NCBI RefSeq assembly: GCF_000601455.1
Contig: NZ_AZQP01000024.1
Span: 1 to 42,056, forward strand
Reading direction: 5' to 3'
From: Fervidicella metallireducens AeB
GTDB taxonomy: Bacteria; Bacillota; Clostridia; Clostridiales; Caloramatoraceae
DNA: 42,056 nt
The notes under the pieces were generated by a model that saw nothing but the letters and a program-made list of their open reading frames with translations, made no database searches and was not told the origin of the DNA. The position numbers were made by a program, and so were the translations under genes. Every line of letters begins with the position of its first letter. Position 1 is the first letter of the stretch. This document shows, piece by piece, positions 1 through 7,603 of this stretch.

Positions 1-138
1 GTCTGATTTTTTGTTTACTAATGTCTTAAGAAGATTGTTCTTATAGTAAGTAAATTCCTCCCTTGAGCCATCCTGATATTGAACTGCTTTCTTGTTTCCA
101 TTATCAAAATACTCATAGGTTGTCGTTCTTCCCTCTGC
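1..138 (-). pseudogene. Rhs/YD-repeat protein, fragment downstream of the prophage insertion
   Basis: The minus strand is open throughout and encodes YD-repeat-like sequence (e.g. GRTTTYEYFDNGNKK), as in Rhs/wall-associated polymorphic-toxin proteins. It has no start of its own and runs off the left window edge. Joined at the 5-bp duplication to the fragment at 38724-39188 it gives a continuous frame (KKVTA-EGRTTTYEY). This indicates that both are halves of one gene split by the prophage. Confidence 0.75.
134..138. repeat. 5-bp target-site duplication, left copy (tctgc)
   Basis: The bases tctgc directly precede the left TG terminus and recur directly after the right CA terminus at 38724-38728. 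Mu-family transposition makes 5-bp duplications. Keeping one copy restores the Rhs reading frame. Confidence 0.75.
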
Positions 139-187
139 TGTAGCTTGTCACGCAAAACGCAAAATTTTGACACGCAAAATACAAAAA
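139..187 (+). repeat. Left prophage terminus with two transposase-binding-like repeats
   Basis: The end begins TGTAGCT, then TGTCACGCAAAACGCAAAAT (146-165), followed 22 bp from the first by TGACACGCAAAATACAAAAA (168-187). The second copy matches the inverted right end at 38697-38716 closely. Repeated sites at the termini are what MuA-type transposases bind; the binding itself is inferred. Confidence 0.65.
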
Positions 188-229
188 GAAAGGGCATTTA
201 GAGAAAATTTAATCTCCAAATGCCCTTTC
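188..229 (-). terminator. Intrinsic terminator at the end of the late operon
   Basis: There is a 12-bp perfect inverted repeat (GAAAGGGCATTT at 188-199, its complement at 218-229). A T-run follows on the minus strand (CTTTTTG), and also on the plus strand. It lies just inside the left terminus and should stop phage transcripts before they enter the host Rhs gene. Confidence 0.8.
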
Positions 230-294
230 TTTTTAAAATCTTTATTCTTTTTAATATATGTTAAAAGCCTATTTAATGCTTATTAAAAACAGCT

Positions 295-561
295 TTAATT
301 TTCTTTTTTATTTTTTCTTTTTGGTTTTTTAACTAAATTCTTACCTGTTTTAGGTATCTTATTTGGTATGTATTCCATCAATTCTGTTAAATCGCAGCCT
401 AAAACCTCACAAATTAAATCAAGATGCTCTAAATTAACTCTTTCAGCCATCTCATGATATATATCATTAATTGTTGTTGGTCTAATACCAGTCTTTCTCG
501 CTAGGTCTGCCTGAGTCATTCTTCTTTCTCCTAATAGCCTGGACAAATATATCTTAATCAT
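295..561 (-). CDS. XRE-family small transcriptional regulator
   Basis: An 88-residue protein with a Cro/CI-type helix-turn-helix (residues ~5-60: RMTQADLARKTGIRPTTINDI) and a lysine-rich tail. The start at 561 (MIKIYLSRL) is preferred because GGGGTG lies 5 nt upstream; the frame opens further to 594. It is the last gene before the left terminus, downstream of the methylase, far from the main repressor region. It may control the methylase or lysogeny; this is inference. Confidence 0.75.
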   Translation of the reverse strand: MIKIYLSRLLGERRMTQADLARKTGIRPTTINDIYHEMAERVNLEHLDLICEVLGCDLTELMEYIPNKIPKTGKNLVKKPKRKNKKEN

Positions 562-667
562 AAAAACACCCCACTTTTTGGGATATTCTAACATTATAGA
601 TATGTATTTTTCTTTGATTTGTTGATTTTATCACGTATTACGTTATTTTAATTTTAAAAAAATATAT

Positions 668-1423
668 TTAGAAGTTTTTTATTATTAATTCTTTATAGTT
701 TTTATCTTTATCAGCATATCTTTCTACCAAGGAATTTCTTCTATCTATCTCTGTTATATTAAATTCCTTGTACAGTTCTCTTATATATTCATCATCATTA
801 TATGATAGTATAAACCTGCCTTTAATGGCTTTTAAACACTCTTTTAAACGCTCATGGTCTTTTTCATTAAAACCTGTATTATAATATTTTTCAGTACCAT
901 GATAAGGTGGGTCAAGATAGAATAAAGCCTTTGGTCTATCATATACTTTTATTAAATTCTCAAAATCTTTGTTCTCTATTACCACATTATTTAAACGCTC
1001 TTTAATATCTTTTAAATACTCAATAGAATTCGTTAAATTCTTTTTAATGCATCCAAATGTCCTTTTATCAGCTCCATAAGAAGTCTTAATAAGCATAAAA
1101 TATCGTGCTGCTCTTTGTATATCAGTAAGTCCTCTAGTGCCTAACTGCTGCTTATAATCCTCAAAGAACTCTCTTGCATTAAGTGTATTATCAAGCTCTT
1201 TCTGAACCTCTCCAGCATGGTATTTTACGCACCTAAATAGATTTACAAGCTCTCCCTCTGCATCATTATAAACTTCAAGGTCAGCGTGTTTATCCTTAGC
1301 AAATAACACCCATCCAGCTCCTCCAAACACCTCAATATACCTATCAAAGTCCTCTGGAAACATACTAACTATTGTCTTTCTTAATAATCTTTTACCGCCT
1401 ATCCATGGAATAAAACTATTCAT
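668..1423 (-). CDS. dam: DNA adenine methyltransferase, D12 class (Dam-like)
   Basis: A 251-residue protein with the class D12 N6-adenine methylase motifs. The SAM-binding motif is near the N-terminus (PWIGGKRLL and EVFGGAGWVLF), and the catalytic DPPY is at about residue 173 (FYLDPPYHGTEKYY). The length is normal for the family. It lies after the lysis genes near the phage end that is distal to the transposase, the same relative place as the mom modification genes of phage Mu. A role in protecting phage DNA from host restriction is therefore plausible. No partner endonuclease is nearby, so it is an orphan methylase. Confidence 0.88.
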   Translation of the reverse strand: MNSFIPWIGGKRLLRKTIVSMFPEDFDRYIEVFGGAGWVLFAKDKHADLEVYNDAEGELVNLFRCVKYHAGEVQKELDNTLNAREFFEDYKQQLGTRGLTDIQRAARYFMLIKTSYGADKRTFGCIKKNLTNSIEYLKDIKERLNNVVIENKDFENLIKVYDRPKALFYLDPPYHGTEKYYNTGFNEKDHERLKECLKAIKGRFILSYNDDEYIRELYKEFNITEIDRRNSLVERYADKDKNYKELIIKNF

Positions 1424-1488
1424 TTATAAATCCTCCTCATAAAATATATTTAAAGGGTAGTCCACATTTGAACCACCCTTATGTTTTA

Positions 1489-1815
1489 TTAAATACTATT
1501 ATTTAGCTTACCATCATCAATATAATCTTTGGCGAGCTTGTACAGTTTACGTACCAGTGGTCTTAAAGCCTCTTTAGTGACAAATGGTATTTTAAGCTTC
1601 TTTAATACAATATAGAGCTGATCCACTGTCCAATCCTCCTGCTCTTGTCCTGAATTAAGGACACCATCTTTTGCTTTGCTCTTTGCCAATAACATTAGGG
1701 AATAAGCCTTAGCATTAACCCACTGCTTCCCATGTGTTACAAGGAAAATAACAAAGGAGATAATATAAATAATTATATATCTCCACTCCCACAGAAAATT
1801 TATTAAGTTTTCCAT
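1489..1815 (-). CDS. Holin-like membrane protein
   Basis: A 108-residue protein with one clear N-terminal hydrophobic segment (YIIIYIISFVIFLVTHG, residues ~12-30) and a charged, helical C-terminal part. The start at 1815 has GGAGGT seven bases upstream and is preferred over the longer frame to 1830. It lies directly downstream of the amidase, the usual place for a phage holin. Sequence alone does not prove hole formation; the call rests on topology and context. Confidence 0.6.
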   Translation of the reverse strand: MENLINFLWEWRYIIIYIISFVIFLVTHGKQWVNAKAYSLMLLAKSKAKDGVLNSGQEQEDWTVDQLYIVLKKLKIPFVTKEALRPLVRKLYKLAKDYIDDGKLNNSI

Positions 1816-1845
1816 CACTTTTACCTCCATTAAAATTTCATTAAA

Positions 1846-2883
1846 TTACATTAAAATCAGGTCTTTTATATAAACCCAACTCATGATTTCCTTTAATAAA
1901 GCCTTATTATCACTGAGCTGCATTACTGTATAGGTATTATTCTTAACCCATCCTGGTATTGCTTGTCCAGTAGCGTAGTTGCTTCCTGTTACCTTCACCT
2001 TAGAACCTACTTCTATGGTTACTTTAGGTGCAGCTGAAGCAGATACCAAAGCAAGATCATTGATATATACCCAGCTAACTATTTCCTTTAATAATGCCTT
2101 ATTTCCACTTACCTGTTGTACTGTATAGGTCTCATTTTTTACCCATCCTGGTACGTCCTGACCTGTAGCATATTTATTGCCTACAACCCTTACCTTTGCT
2201 CCCTCTCCTATGATATTATTGGATATTTGTTCAGGATAAACCTGTTGTCCATTCTTATCAAAAACTTTATACCCTGCATTATCATCAGCACATTTTTTAG
2301 CATTATTTAAATCACTAAATGCACCCTTCTGCGAGCCTGCATCACTCCATGATAACCTTACTCTGTAAAGATTACCTGCTGAAGTATTTACTGGATTGCT
2401 TGCACCATTAAGCTTGTTTAATTCCTCCTGAACCATAGTTTTAAACTTATCCATATCAGTTCTGTGAGGGCAATTTTTAGCACTAAAATCTCTGTGTGCC
2501 TTAACTCTTTCTACTCCCCAACCATATCCTTTTAATATTGCTGCTACCTCTCTTGCAGCTCTTTGCTCTGCTTGGACAAATCTTTCTCCTACAGATTTAC
2601 TGTAGCAGATTTCAACAGCAATATATCTCCTATTGCCTGTACCTCTTCCCCCATCTCCAGCGTGCCATGCATTTCTATTGAAAGGAATAGCCTGAATAGC
2701 TTCCTTATCATCTACAGCAATATGAAAGGATACCTGGTTATCATTTGACTTCATATAGGCAATTTCATTCTTTGCTGAAGCATCATTTGCTGTATTATGA
2801 ATACACACTCCTTCTGGTTCCATTTGATATGGGCATTTAATCCCATACCTTTCTGTTGATAATAATGATTGTACTAGAGACAT
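1846..2883 (-). CDS. Endolysin: N-acetylmuramoyl-L-alanine amidase with duplicated C-terminal wall-binding domains
   Basis: A 345-residue protein. The N-terminal Amidase_2/PGRP domain (~residues 20-160) shows the zinc-ligand pattern: IHNTAND, then AHRDFSAKNCPH. A linker (~170-215) resembles a SPOR-like repeat. Two SH3-like repeats of about 50 residues follow (GAKVRVVGNKYATGQ... and GSKVKVTGSNYATGQ..., each ending in SWVYI-DL). It cleaves the amide between muramic acid and the stem peptide at lysis. The neighbour on one side is the holin-like gene and on the other the DGR reverse transcriptase. Confidence 0.88.
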   Translation of the reverse strand: MSLVQSLLSTERYGIKCPYQMEPEGVCIHNTANDASAKNEIAYMKSNDNQVSFHIAVDDKEAIQAIPFNRNAWHAGDGGRGTGNRRYIAVEICYSKSVGERFVQAEQRAAREVAAILKGYGWGVERVKAHRDFSAKNCPHRTDMDKFKTMVQEELNKLNGASNPVNTSAGNLYRVRLSWSDAGSQKGAFSDLNNAKKCADDNAGYKVFDKNGQQVYPEQISNNIIGEGAKVRVVGNKYATGQDVPGWVKNETYTVQQVSGNKALLKEIVSWVYINDLALVSASAAPKVTIEVGSKVKVTGSNYATGQAIPGWVKNNTYTVMQLSDNKALLKEIMSWVYIKDLILM

Positions 2884-2929
2884 ATAATCTCCTCCTTTTA
2901 ATAATTTTTTGTAATAAAATAAGACCTGC

Positions 2930-4033
2930 CTATGGCAAGTCTTGATTTTCTAAATTAGTATCATATTCTCTTTTTAATACAAGCCCCTCAAAAAGCTTGT
3001 TTTTCAAGCTATAACTATTACAATATTTCATCATGCCCATATAACTATTAACTGTTGCTTGGACATCACTTAATTCAACTTTCCCCTTAAAATATTGTTT
3101 TTTAAGGCTATTTAACCGCCTTCTCATTTTCAAAGCTGTACTCTTTCTTAACTTAATATGAGTTGCCCATAGCTTATATCCTACAAACTCAATACCAAGA
3201 GTTATAGGTCTAATAGCTGTTTTATTATTAAGGTTAAGTTTTAATTTTTCATTCAAGAAAGTATCTATTAAAGTCTTATATTCATGCAAAAGCTTTTTAT
3301 CATCAGCCAATAAAATCATATCATCCATATATCTTATATAATGATGAACCTTTAATTCTCTTTTTATATACTGGTCTAGTTCATTTAGGTATATATTAGC
3401 AAACATCTGGCTTGTAAGATTTCCAATAGGCATACCACATTGAGCTACTCTTTTATCTTGCTCAGCAGGGTCTATTGTTCCAAGTTCCAAACCAAAGGAA
3501 GTTTCACTAAATATAATGTTCTCAAGTAATCTCATTAGCTGCTTATCTTTAATTTTCTTTTGAAGCATTTTAACTAGAACTTCATGATCAATTCTATAAA
3601 AATATTTAGATATATCAAGCTTTAAATAGTACCATTTGCCTGGCTTTCTATTGACTTTCTTAAGCCAATAATGAAGCCTCTGCACCGCCTGATGAGTGCC
3701 TCTTCCTTCAATACAAGCATAACTATCAGTTATATATCCCTTTGAAAACATAGGATTTATAACCTGGTATATAGCCCACTGAATTACTCTATCCTTAAAT
3801 GGTAGTGCCATTATAAGCCTCTTCTTAGGCTCATAAATATAAAATTCTCTATATTGCCCTACTTTATAAGTATGGCTTACTAAGTCCTTTTGAATATCAA
3901 ATAAATACTCTTCAAGGTTATTTGTAAAACCTAAAACTTCATCTCTAAATCTTTTATTTTTTCTTGCATTTAAATAAGCTTTGTATAGATTTTCAAAGGA
4001 ACATATTTCATTATAAACATTTTTAATTTTCAT
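2930..4033 (-). CDS. Diversity-generating retroelement reverse transcriptase
   Basis: A 367-residue group-II-like reverse transcriptase. Motif A is YLKLDISKYFYRID. The region before the catalytic motif reads GMPIGNLTSQ, matching the DGR-specific (I/L/V)GxxxSQ form in place of the usual QG motif. The catalytic box is YIRYMDD, followed by the GIEFVGYK motif. It copies the template RNA with errors at adenines. The start at 4033 (MKIKN) has GGAGG 5 nt upstream and is preferred over 4045. It lies downstream of the TR array and Avd, the same order as in Bordetella phage BPP-1 (target, avd, TR, RT). Confidence 0.93.
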   Translation of the reverse strand: MKIKNVYNEICSFENLYKAYLNARKNKRFRDEVLGFTNNLEEYLFDIQKDLVSHTYKVGQYREFYIYEPKKRLIMALPFKDRVIQWAIYQVINPMFSKGYITDSYACIEGRGTHQAVQRLHYWLKKVNRKPGKWYYLKLDISKYFYRIDHEVLVKMLQKKIKDKQLMRLLENIIFSETSFGLELGTIDPAEQDKRVAQCGMPIGNLTSQMFANIYLNELDQYIKRELKVHHYIRYMDDMILLADDKKLLHEYKTLIDTFLNEKLKLNLNNKTAIRPITLGIEFVGYKLWATHIKLRKSTALKMRRRLNSLKKQYFKGKVELSDVQATVNSYMGMMKYCNSYSLKNKLFEGLVLKREYDTNLENQDLP

Positions 4034-4205
4034 TATTTCCTCCATAATGAAAAAGTTGTGCGTTGCGGATTTTATCTATAAAAAGATTACTTTCAGCATT
4101 CACAACAAATATATTTTTTGCCTTATGGCATGGAAATAAGCCCCTTTATCCTCTCTGTACTGGATACATACCCTTGAGTATATACCATCTGACCACGAGA
4201 GTAGA

Positions 4206-4322
4206 GCGGAGCGGAACCCCACATTAATGTCGCTGATACCACGAACATTGTTCAAATTGAGGGCGAAAACACCAGCACCAGAACCATGCCAATAGGCACC
4301 ACCACGAAACGGCAGACGCTCG
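4206..4322 (-). repeat. DGR template repeat copy 1 (TR1)
   Basis: 117 bp homologous to the VR, nearest to the reverse transcriptase. It would encode RGGAYWHGSGAGVFALN, so it is poor in the AAY codons that mark an active template in its 5' half. It is essentially identical to TR2 but differs from the VR at many positions that are not template adenines. Confidence 0.7.
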
Positions 4323-4509
4323 TGGCTTATTCCCAATATAAAATTATCATCCATATTAAGGTTATGTGTTGCAGATTTCACTAATAAATATTACTTTCAG
4401 CATCCATAACAAATATATTTTTTGCCTTATGGCATGGAAACAAGCCCCTTTATCCTCTCTGTACTGGATACATACCCTTGAGTATATACCATCTGACCAC
4501 GAGAGTAGA

Positions 4510-4626
4510 GCGGAGCGGAACCCCACATTAATGTCGCTGATACCACGAACATTGTTCAAATTGAGGGCGAAAACACCAGCACCAGAACCATGCCAATAGG
4601 CACCACCACGAAACGGCAGACGCTTA
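4510..4626 (-). repeat. DGR template repeat copy 2 (TR2)
   Basis: 117 bp, exactly 304 bp from TR1 and nearly identical to it, differing only at the Avd-proximal edge. The near identity of TR1 and TR2 suggests a recent duplication or gene conversion. Confidence 0.7.
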
Positions 4627-4813
4627 TGGCTTATTCCCAATATAAAATTATTACTCACATTAAGTTATGCGTTGCAGATTTTACCTTTGAAAGATTACTC
4701 TCGGCATTCATAACAAGTATATTTTTTGCATTATAGCATGGAAGTAAGCCCCTTTATCCTCTCTGTACTGGATATACACCCTTGAGTATATATCATCTGA
4801 CCACGAGAGTAGA

Positions 4814-4930
4814 GCGGAGCGGAACCCCACATTACTGTTGCTGTTAGTACGATACTCATTCAAATTGAGGGCGAAAACACCAGCACCAGTAGTATTACCA
4901 TAATTACCACCACGCAACGGCAGACGCTCA
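4814..4930 (-). repeat. DGR template repeat copy 3 (TR3), the best template candidate
   Basis: 117 bp aligned to the VR without gaps. It encodes an Asn-rich string (RGGNYGNTT... NLNEYRTNSNSN), the typical AAY-codon signature of a DGR template. By hand I count 24 differences from the VR, of which 14 are at template adenines. In the 5' part, 4 of 5 differences are at adenines, all in two AAT codons (Asn to Ala and Asn to Ser in the VR). It lies just downstream of avd. Confidence 0.8.
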
Positions 4931-4950
4931 TGCTTACTCCCAATATAAAT

Positions 4951-5322
4951 TTATTTCTTTTTTGTTTCCTGAGTAGCATTAACTGCTTTAATCCATCCAC
5001 CAAGCATTTTACCAATTTCAACTACCATTCCAGACCATACTTCATACTTCTTAAATGGTAAAAATCCAAGTTCCTGAGATATCCTTAAATAAGCTCTAAG
5101 CTTCATTAACTCAACATCTAATTCTTGAAGAGTAGTCTTTTTATAATACTTTTTGTTAGCTTCAATAACTCTTTCAAGTATTAAATGCATACAATGTTTC
5201 ATGTCCACTGCAAGAGCAAATTTTTCTGACTTTGGGAACTGTGCAAGAGCTTGATATCCGTATTTGATCATGTCATATACTTTCTGTAAAATTTTTAAAT
5301 CTTCTATAACCATCACTCCCAT
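4951..5322 (-). CDS. avd: DGR accessory variability protein Avd (four-helix bundle)
   Basis: A 123-residue, all-helical, Lys-rich protein resembling Avd/bAvd (the S23-like four-helix-bundle family): VIEDLKILQKVYDMIKYGY... FPKSEKFALAVDMKHCM... LMKLRAYLRISQELGFL. Avd forms a basic pentamer that binds the RT and template RNA and is required for mutagenic cDNA synthesis. It lies between the target gene and the TR array, the canonical position. An alternative start at 5313 (MVIEDL) exists; neither start has an ideal ribosome site. Confidence 0.88.
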   Translation of the reverse strand: MGVMVIEDLKILQKVYDMIKYGYQALAQFPKSEKFALAVDMKHCMHLILERVIEANKKYYKKTTLQELDVELMKLRAYLRISQELGFLPFKKYEVWSGMVVEIGKMLGGWIKAVNATQETKKK

Positions 5323-5384
5323 TTATAGCCTAAAAAATTATAGCATTTTACGTGATGATATTTGTTATTTTGTTATAAAATCAC

Positions 5385-5630
5385 CTATTTAGTTCTTCCA
5401 TGATTTAATCCTAACTCATACATACGTTTCTCTCTATAATCTACTACTGTACCGCAATTTGAGCATTGCCATTTTTCAGAAATTGTTTTTCCTTGCTTCA
5501 ATGATATATCAAAATTATGAAGTTCACATTTGTCTCCAATTTCTCTATTTTGGACAATTGCTTCATATAATTCTAGTCCATTTAATTTTAAGTTTCCTCT
5601 TAAAACTTCTGCATATTTATTTATATTCAC
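5385..5630 (-). CDS. Small zinc-ribbon-like protein inside the DGR cassette
   Basis: An 81-residue protein of unknown function. It has a CxxH (KCELHNF) and a CxxC (WQCSNCGT) that could bind zinc, preceded by a helical N-terminus. It lies between the VR/hairpin and avd, where BPP-1 has no gene. It might be an extra DGR factor or simply a passenger; nothing in the sequence decides this. Confidence 0.6.
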   Translation of the reverse strand: MNINKYAEVLRGNLKLNGLELYEAIVQNREIGDKCELHNFDISLKQGKTISEKWQCSNCGTVVDYREKRMYELGLNHGRTK

Positions 5631-5650
5631 AATATCAACTCCCTGTAAAA

Positions 5651-5684
5651 GTTCAAGTTAGAGCCGATTATCATCGGCTTGAAC
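5651..5684 (-). promoter_or_regulatory. Hairpin/cruciform downstream of the DGR variable repeat
   Basis: A perfect 7-bp stem (5662-5668 with 5673-5679) carries a tetraloop reading GATA on the coding strand, with an outer 5-bp extension (5651-5655 with 5680-5684). It starts about 20 nt after the target stop codon. Such hairpins just 3' of the VR and its initiation site are known to raise retrohoming efficiency in phage DGRs. Confidence 0.7.
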
Positions 5685-5702
5685 AGAACACAGTGCACCA
5701 GA

Positions 5703-6773
5703 TTACAGATTGACAAAAGCGGAGCGGAACCCCACATTGTCACTACTAGAACCACGAGTATTAGACAAAAAGAGGGCGAAAACACCAGCACCAGTAGTAG
5801 AACCATAAGCACCACCACGAAACGGCAGACGCTCACCTATATTTCTCATATAAAGTCCATCTCCTCCACATGATGCATCTATCGGATATATACCTAAAGA
5901 TTTTAGTATCATAGGAACTGTTAATCCTGCTTTTGTGGTTAATGTTTCAAAGGTTTTATATCCATAAGGAGTTTCATCAGCTTGTGCATTTACAATAGTA
6001 TCGCTTAGTTGAAAACTTCCAGTTCCACCTGTTAGAGTAGCAGTCGTATAATCAAATTTTAAAGTTCCAGCAGTACCAGGAGCCACTAAAGTTCCATCAG
6101 GCATAATAGCATTCCAAAGAGTACTTGTGTCAGATTGGCTAATATCCTTTGAAGCATTGTTATCAGCAATTATTTGAATTTCTCCATTCTTTAATCTTAA
6201 ACCGCCTGTCCATTCCCACACATTACCGTTTAAATCAAATATCCCTGCATTAGTTCCATCATGTGCCCAACTTACTGCACCGCTGCCAGTAGCAACCCTC
6301 AATGTTTTCCCACTACCATCCTTATAAGTAGGCACACCTTTTTCTAAAGGTGCTGAAGCATCTTGTCCATAGTTGTTATTTCCTCTTGGCATAGTATTGT
6401 TTTTCTTACACCATAAAGCCAAGGCTGCCCATTCAGCATTGGTCATTAAGTGCCATCCCTTGCCCTTATTTTTGCAATATTGCACAGCTTGGTCAAAGTT
6501 TACATAGGTTCTAGGGTCTTTCATTGGCAAACTATAAGCTCTATCAAATTCTACTATGTTTTGATACTTGGATATATAAATAACATCCTTCTCTTGTCCA
6601 TCAACTATGAAGGCAGGATGAGTTGTTTGTGGTGCTCCATCTATAACATCACTAAGCTTAAACTTAGGTATTGGAACTACTATGCTTGGATACCCTAAAT
6701 CGTCAAATATTACTGTATTCTTCCCACCACTTGCAGCTTCTACTGCTAACTTAAATTCATCATAATTTTTCAT
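5703..6773 (-). CDS. DGR target: tail-tip receptor-binding protein with FGE/C-type-lectin fold
   Basis: A 356-residue protein. Residues ~85-355 resemble the formylglycine-generating-enzyme/C-type-lectin fold used by DGR targets: LMTNAEWAALALWC, then GIFDLNGNVWEWTGG, then RLPFRGGAYGSTTGAG and NVGFRSAF at the end. The VR covers residues ~313-352. The N-terminal part probably anchors it to the tail tip. It lies after the baseplate and fibre genes and directly upstream of the DGR machinery. Variation in the VR should change which receptor the phage binds. The FGE fold is used here for binding; catalytic function is not implied. Confidence 0.88.
   Translation of the reverse strand: MKNYDEFKLAVEAASGGKNTVIFDDLGYPSIVVPIPKFKLSDVIDGAPQTTHPAFIVDGQEKDVIYISKYQNIVEFDRAYSLPMKDPRTYVNFDQAVQYCKNKGKGWHLMTNAEWAALALWCKKNNTMPRGNNNYGQDASAPLEKGVPTYKDGSGKTLRVATGSGAVSWAHDGTNAGIFDLNGNVWEWTGGLRLKNGEIQIIADNNASKDISQSDTSTLWNAIMPDGTLVAPGTAGTLKFDYTTATLTGGTGSFQLSDTIVNAQADETPYGYKTFETLTTKAGLTVPMILKSLGIYPIDASCGGDGLYMRNIGERLPFRGGAYGSTTGAGVFALFLSNTRGSSSDNVGFRSAFVNL
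5719..5835 (-). repeat. DGR variable repeat (VR)
   Basis: 117 bp at the 3' end of the target gene, homologous without gaps to TR1-TR3. Differences cluster in codons for surface residues (GGAYGSTT, FLSNTRGSSSD), while the GTGGGGTTCCGCTCCGC block at its 3' edge is invariant. That block fits the GC-rich initiation-of-mutagenic-homing element. Confidence 0.85.
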
Positions 6774-6776
6774 TGA

Positions 6777-7100
6777 TTATCCCTCCATGCTCCATAATGT
6801 TAATGTGACCTTGTTCATATCAAAGGGCACTGGTACTTTTTCTATCTTAGGATTTCCCTCTTCATCTGTACCATTTTCCTGATAGGTGTATTGCCTAGCT
6901 GGAATATCTATTTGTGCTACATATCTTTCACTTAATCCCATAGTAAGCATTCCAAACTGATTTAAGCAAATATCTATATGCATATCAAAGTCCCTCTCAT
7001 ATTTACTTAAATCAAGAGTCATTTCATCATTTAAAGTCAGCTTTGTTAACCTTGTGGAATAATCTATTTTTTGCCCTTCATTCTTTTCAAGAACTATCAT
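6777..7100 (-). CDS. Phage tail-region protein of unknown function
   Basis: A 107-residue soluble protein (MIVLEKNEGQKIDYSTRLTKL...), rich in beta-type sequence with an acidic middle. It overlaps the next upstream gene by 4 nt and ends 4 nt before the DGR target, so it is translationally linked to the receptor-binding module. It may be a fibre-assembly or adaptor protein. I recognise no family. Confidence 0.6.
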   Translation of the reverse strand: MIVLEKNEGQKIDYSTRLTKLTLNDEMTLDLSKYERDFDMHIDICLNQFGMLTMGLSERYVAQIDIPARQYTYQENGTDEEGNPKIEKVPVPFDMNKVTLTLWSMEG

Positions 7101-7591
7101 TGATACATACCTCCTTGAACCATATATTTAATAGTTACTTCTTTTGCATTACCTGTAAATCGCAGTTTAAATCCATTAAGCTGCTTATCATATACTTCAA
7201 CATCATCTACAGAGCCATTAGCACTAACAACTTCAGTATCCACCCTATAATTTAAGGTATCTCTTGATTTTGCAAGGGATATAGTCACTGCAGAGTCATT
7301 AAACGGATATTCCTTGCTATTAGTTATTAATTTTTGTCCAGTTTCACCTTGTAAATCTGCCATAACCCTTCTATGCTGCAACACCTCTTGGAGCAGCATA
7401 GAATTTAGTATATTATTTTCAAATATGCCGTCTTCCATATTGTTAAAATTGGTTGCAGACATTGGTGTACCTTGCTGAATGACTTGTCCCTCAACTGGAG
7501 TATGAGTAACTGTCCCATCAGCATTTTGCACTTCTCTGTAGGTATCAGGTTTTTCTACAACATGATCCAGCCATACTGTCTTTTTATACAA
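7097..7591 (-). CDS. Putative tail fibre / tail appendage protein
   Basis: 164 residues. The segment GTPMSATNFNNMEDGI (~residues 42-57) is the motif seen near the N-terminus of many Firmicutes phage tail-fibre and tail-collar proteins. The C-terminal half is predicted beta-rich (YRVDTEVVSANGSVDDVEVYD). The position between the baseplate genes and the receptor-binding target fits a short fibre or spacer between baseplate and tip. Confidence 0.65.
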   Translation of the reverse strand: MYKKTVWLDHVVEKPDTYREVQNADGTVTHTPVEGQVIQQGTPMSATNFNNMEDGIFENNILNSMLLQEVLQHRRVMADLQGETGQKLITNSKEYPFNDSAVTISLAKSRDTLNYRVDTEVVSANGSVDDVEVYDKQLNGFKLRFTGNAKEVTIKYMVQGGMYQ

Positions 7592-7603
7592 TTTCCATCA
7601 CCC

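Larger units (their letters stand above)
4055..4950 (-). repeat. Tandem array of three 304-bp units, each with a DGR template repeat
   Basis: Three units repeat with an exact 304-bp period; the anchor gcggagcgg occurs at 4206, 4510 and 4814. Each unit holds a 117-bp TR plus a conserved stretch of about 110 bp on its RT-proximal side and a conserved boundary (cgttgc(a/g)gatttt). The conserved flank probably belongs to the template RNA needed for priming. Short open frames in the units are shadows of the repeat, since TRs are not translated in known DGRs. Confidence 0.85.

Noticed and set aside
146-187. TG at 146 or 168 as the left prophage end
   Set aside because: No matching 5-bp duplication at the right end; TG at 139 gives tctgc on both sides and restores the Rhs frame.
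4100-4917. Three open frames of 69-98 residues in the TR array as protein genes
   Set aside because: They are the translated shadows of non-coding template repeats; they share one repeat, lack good ribosome sites, and DGR templates are not translated.
5627-5873. Overlapping frames around the VR on both strands
   Set aside because: They lie inside the target gene and VR in other frames and have no start signals or domain likeness.
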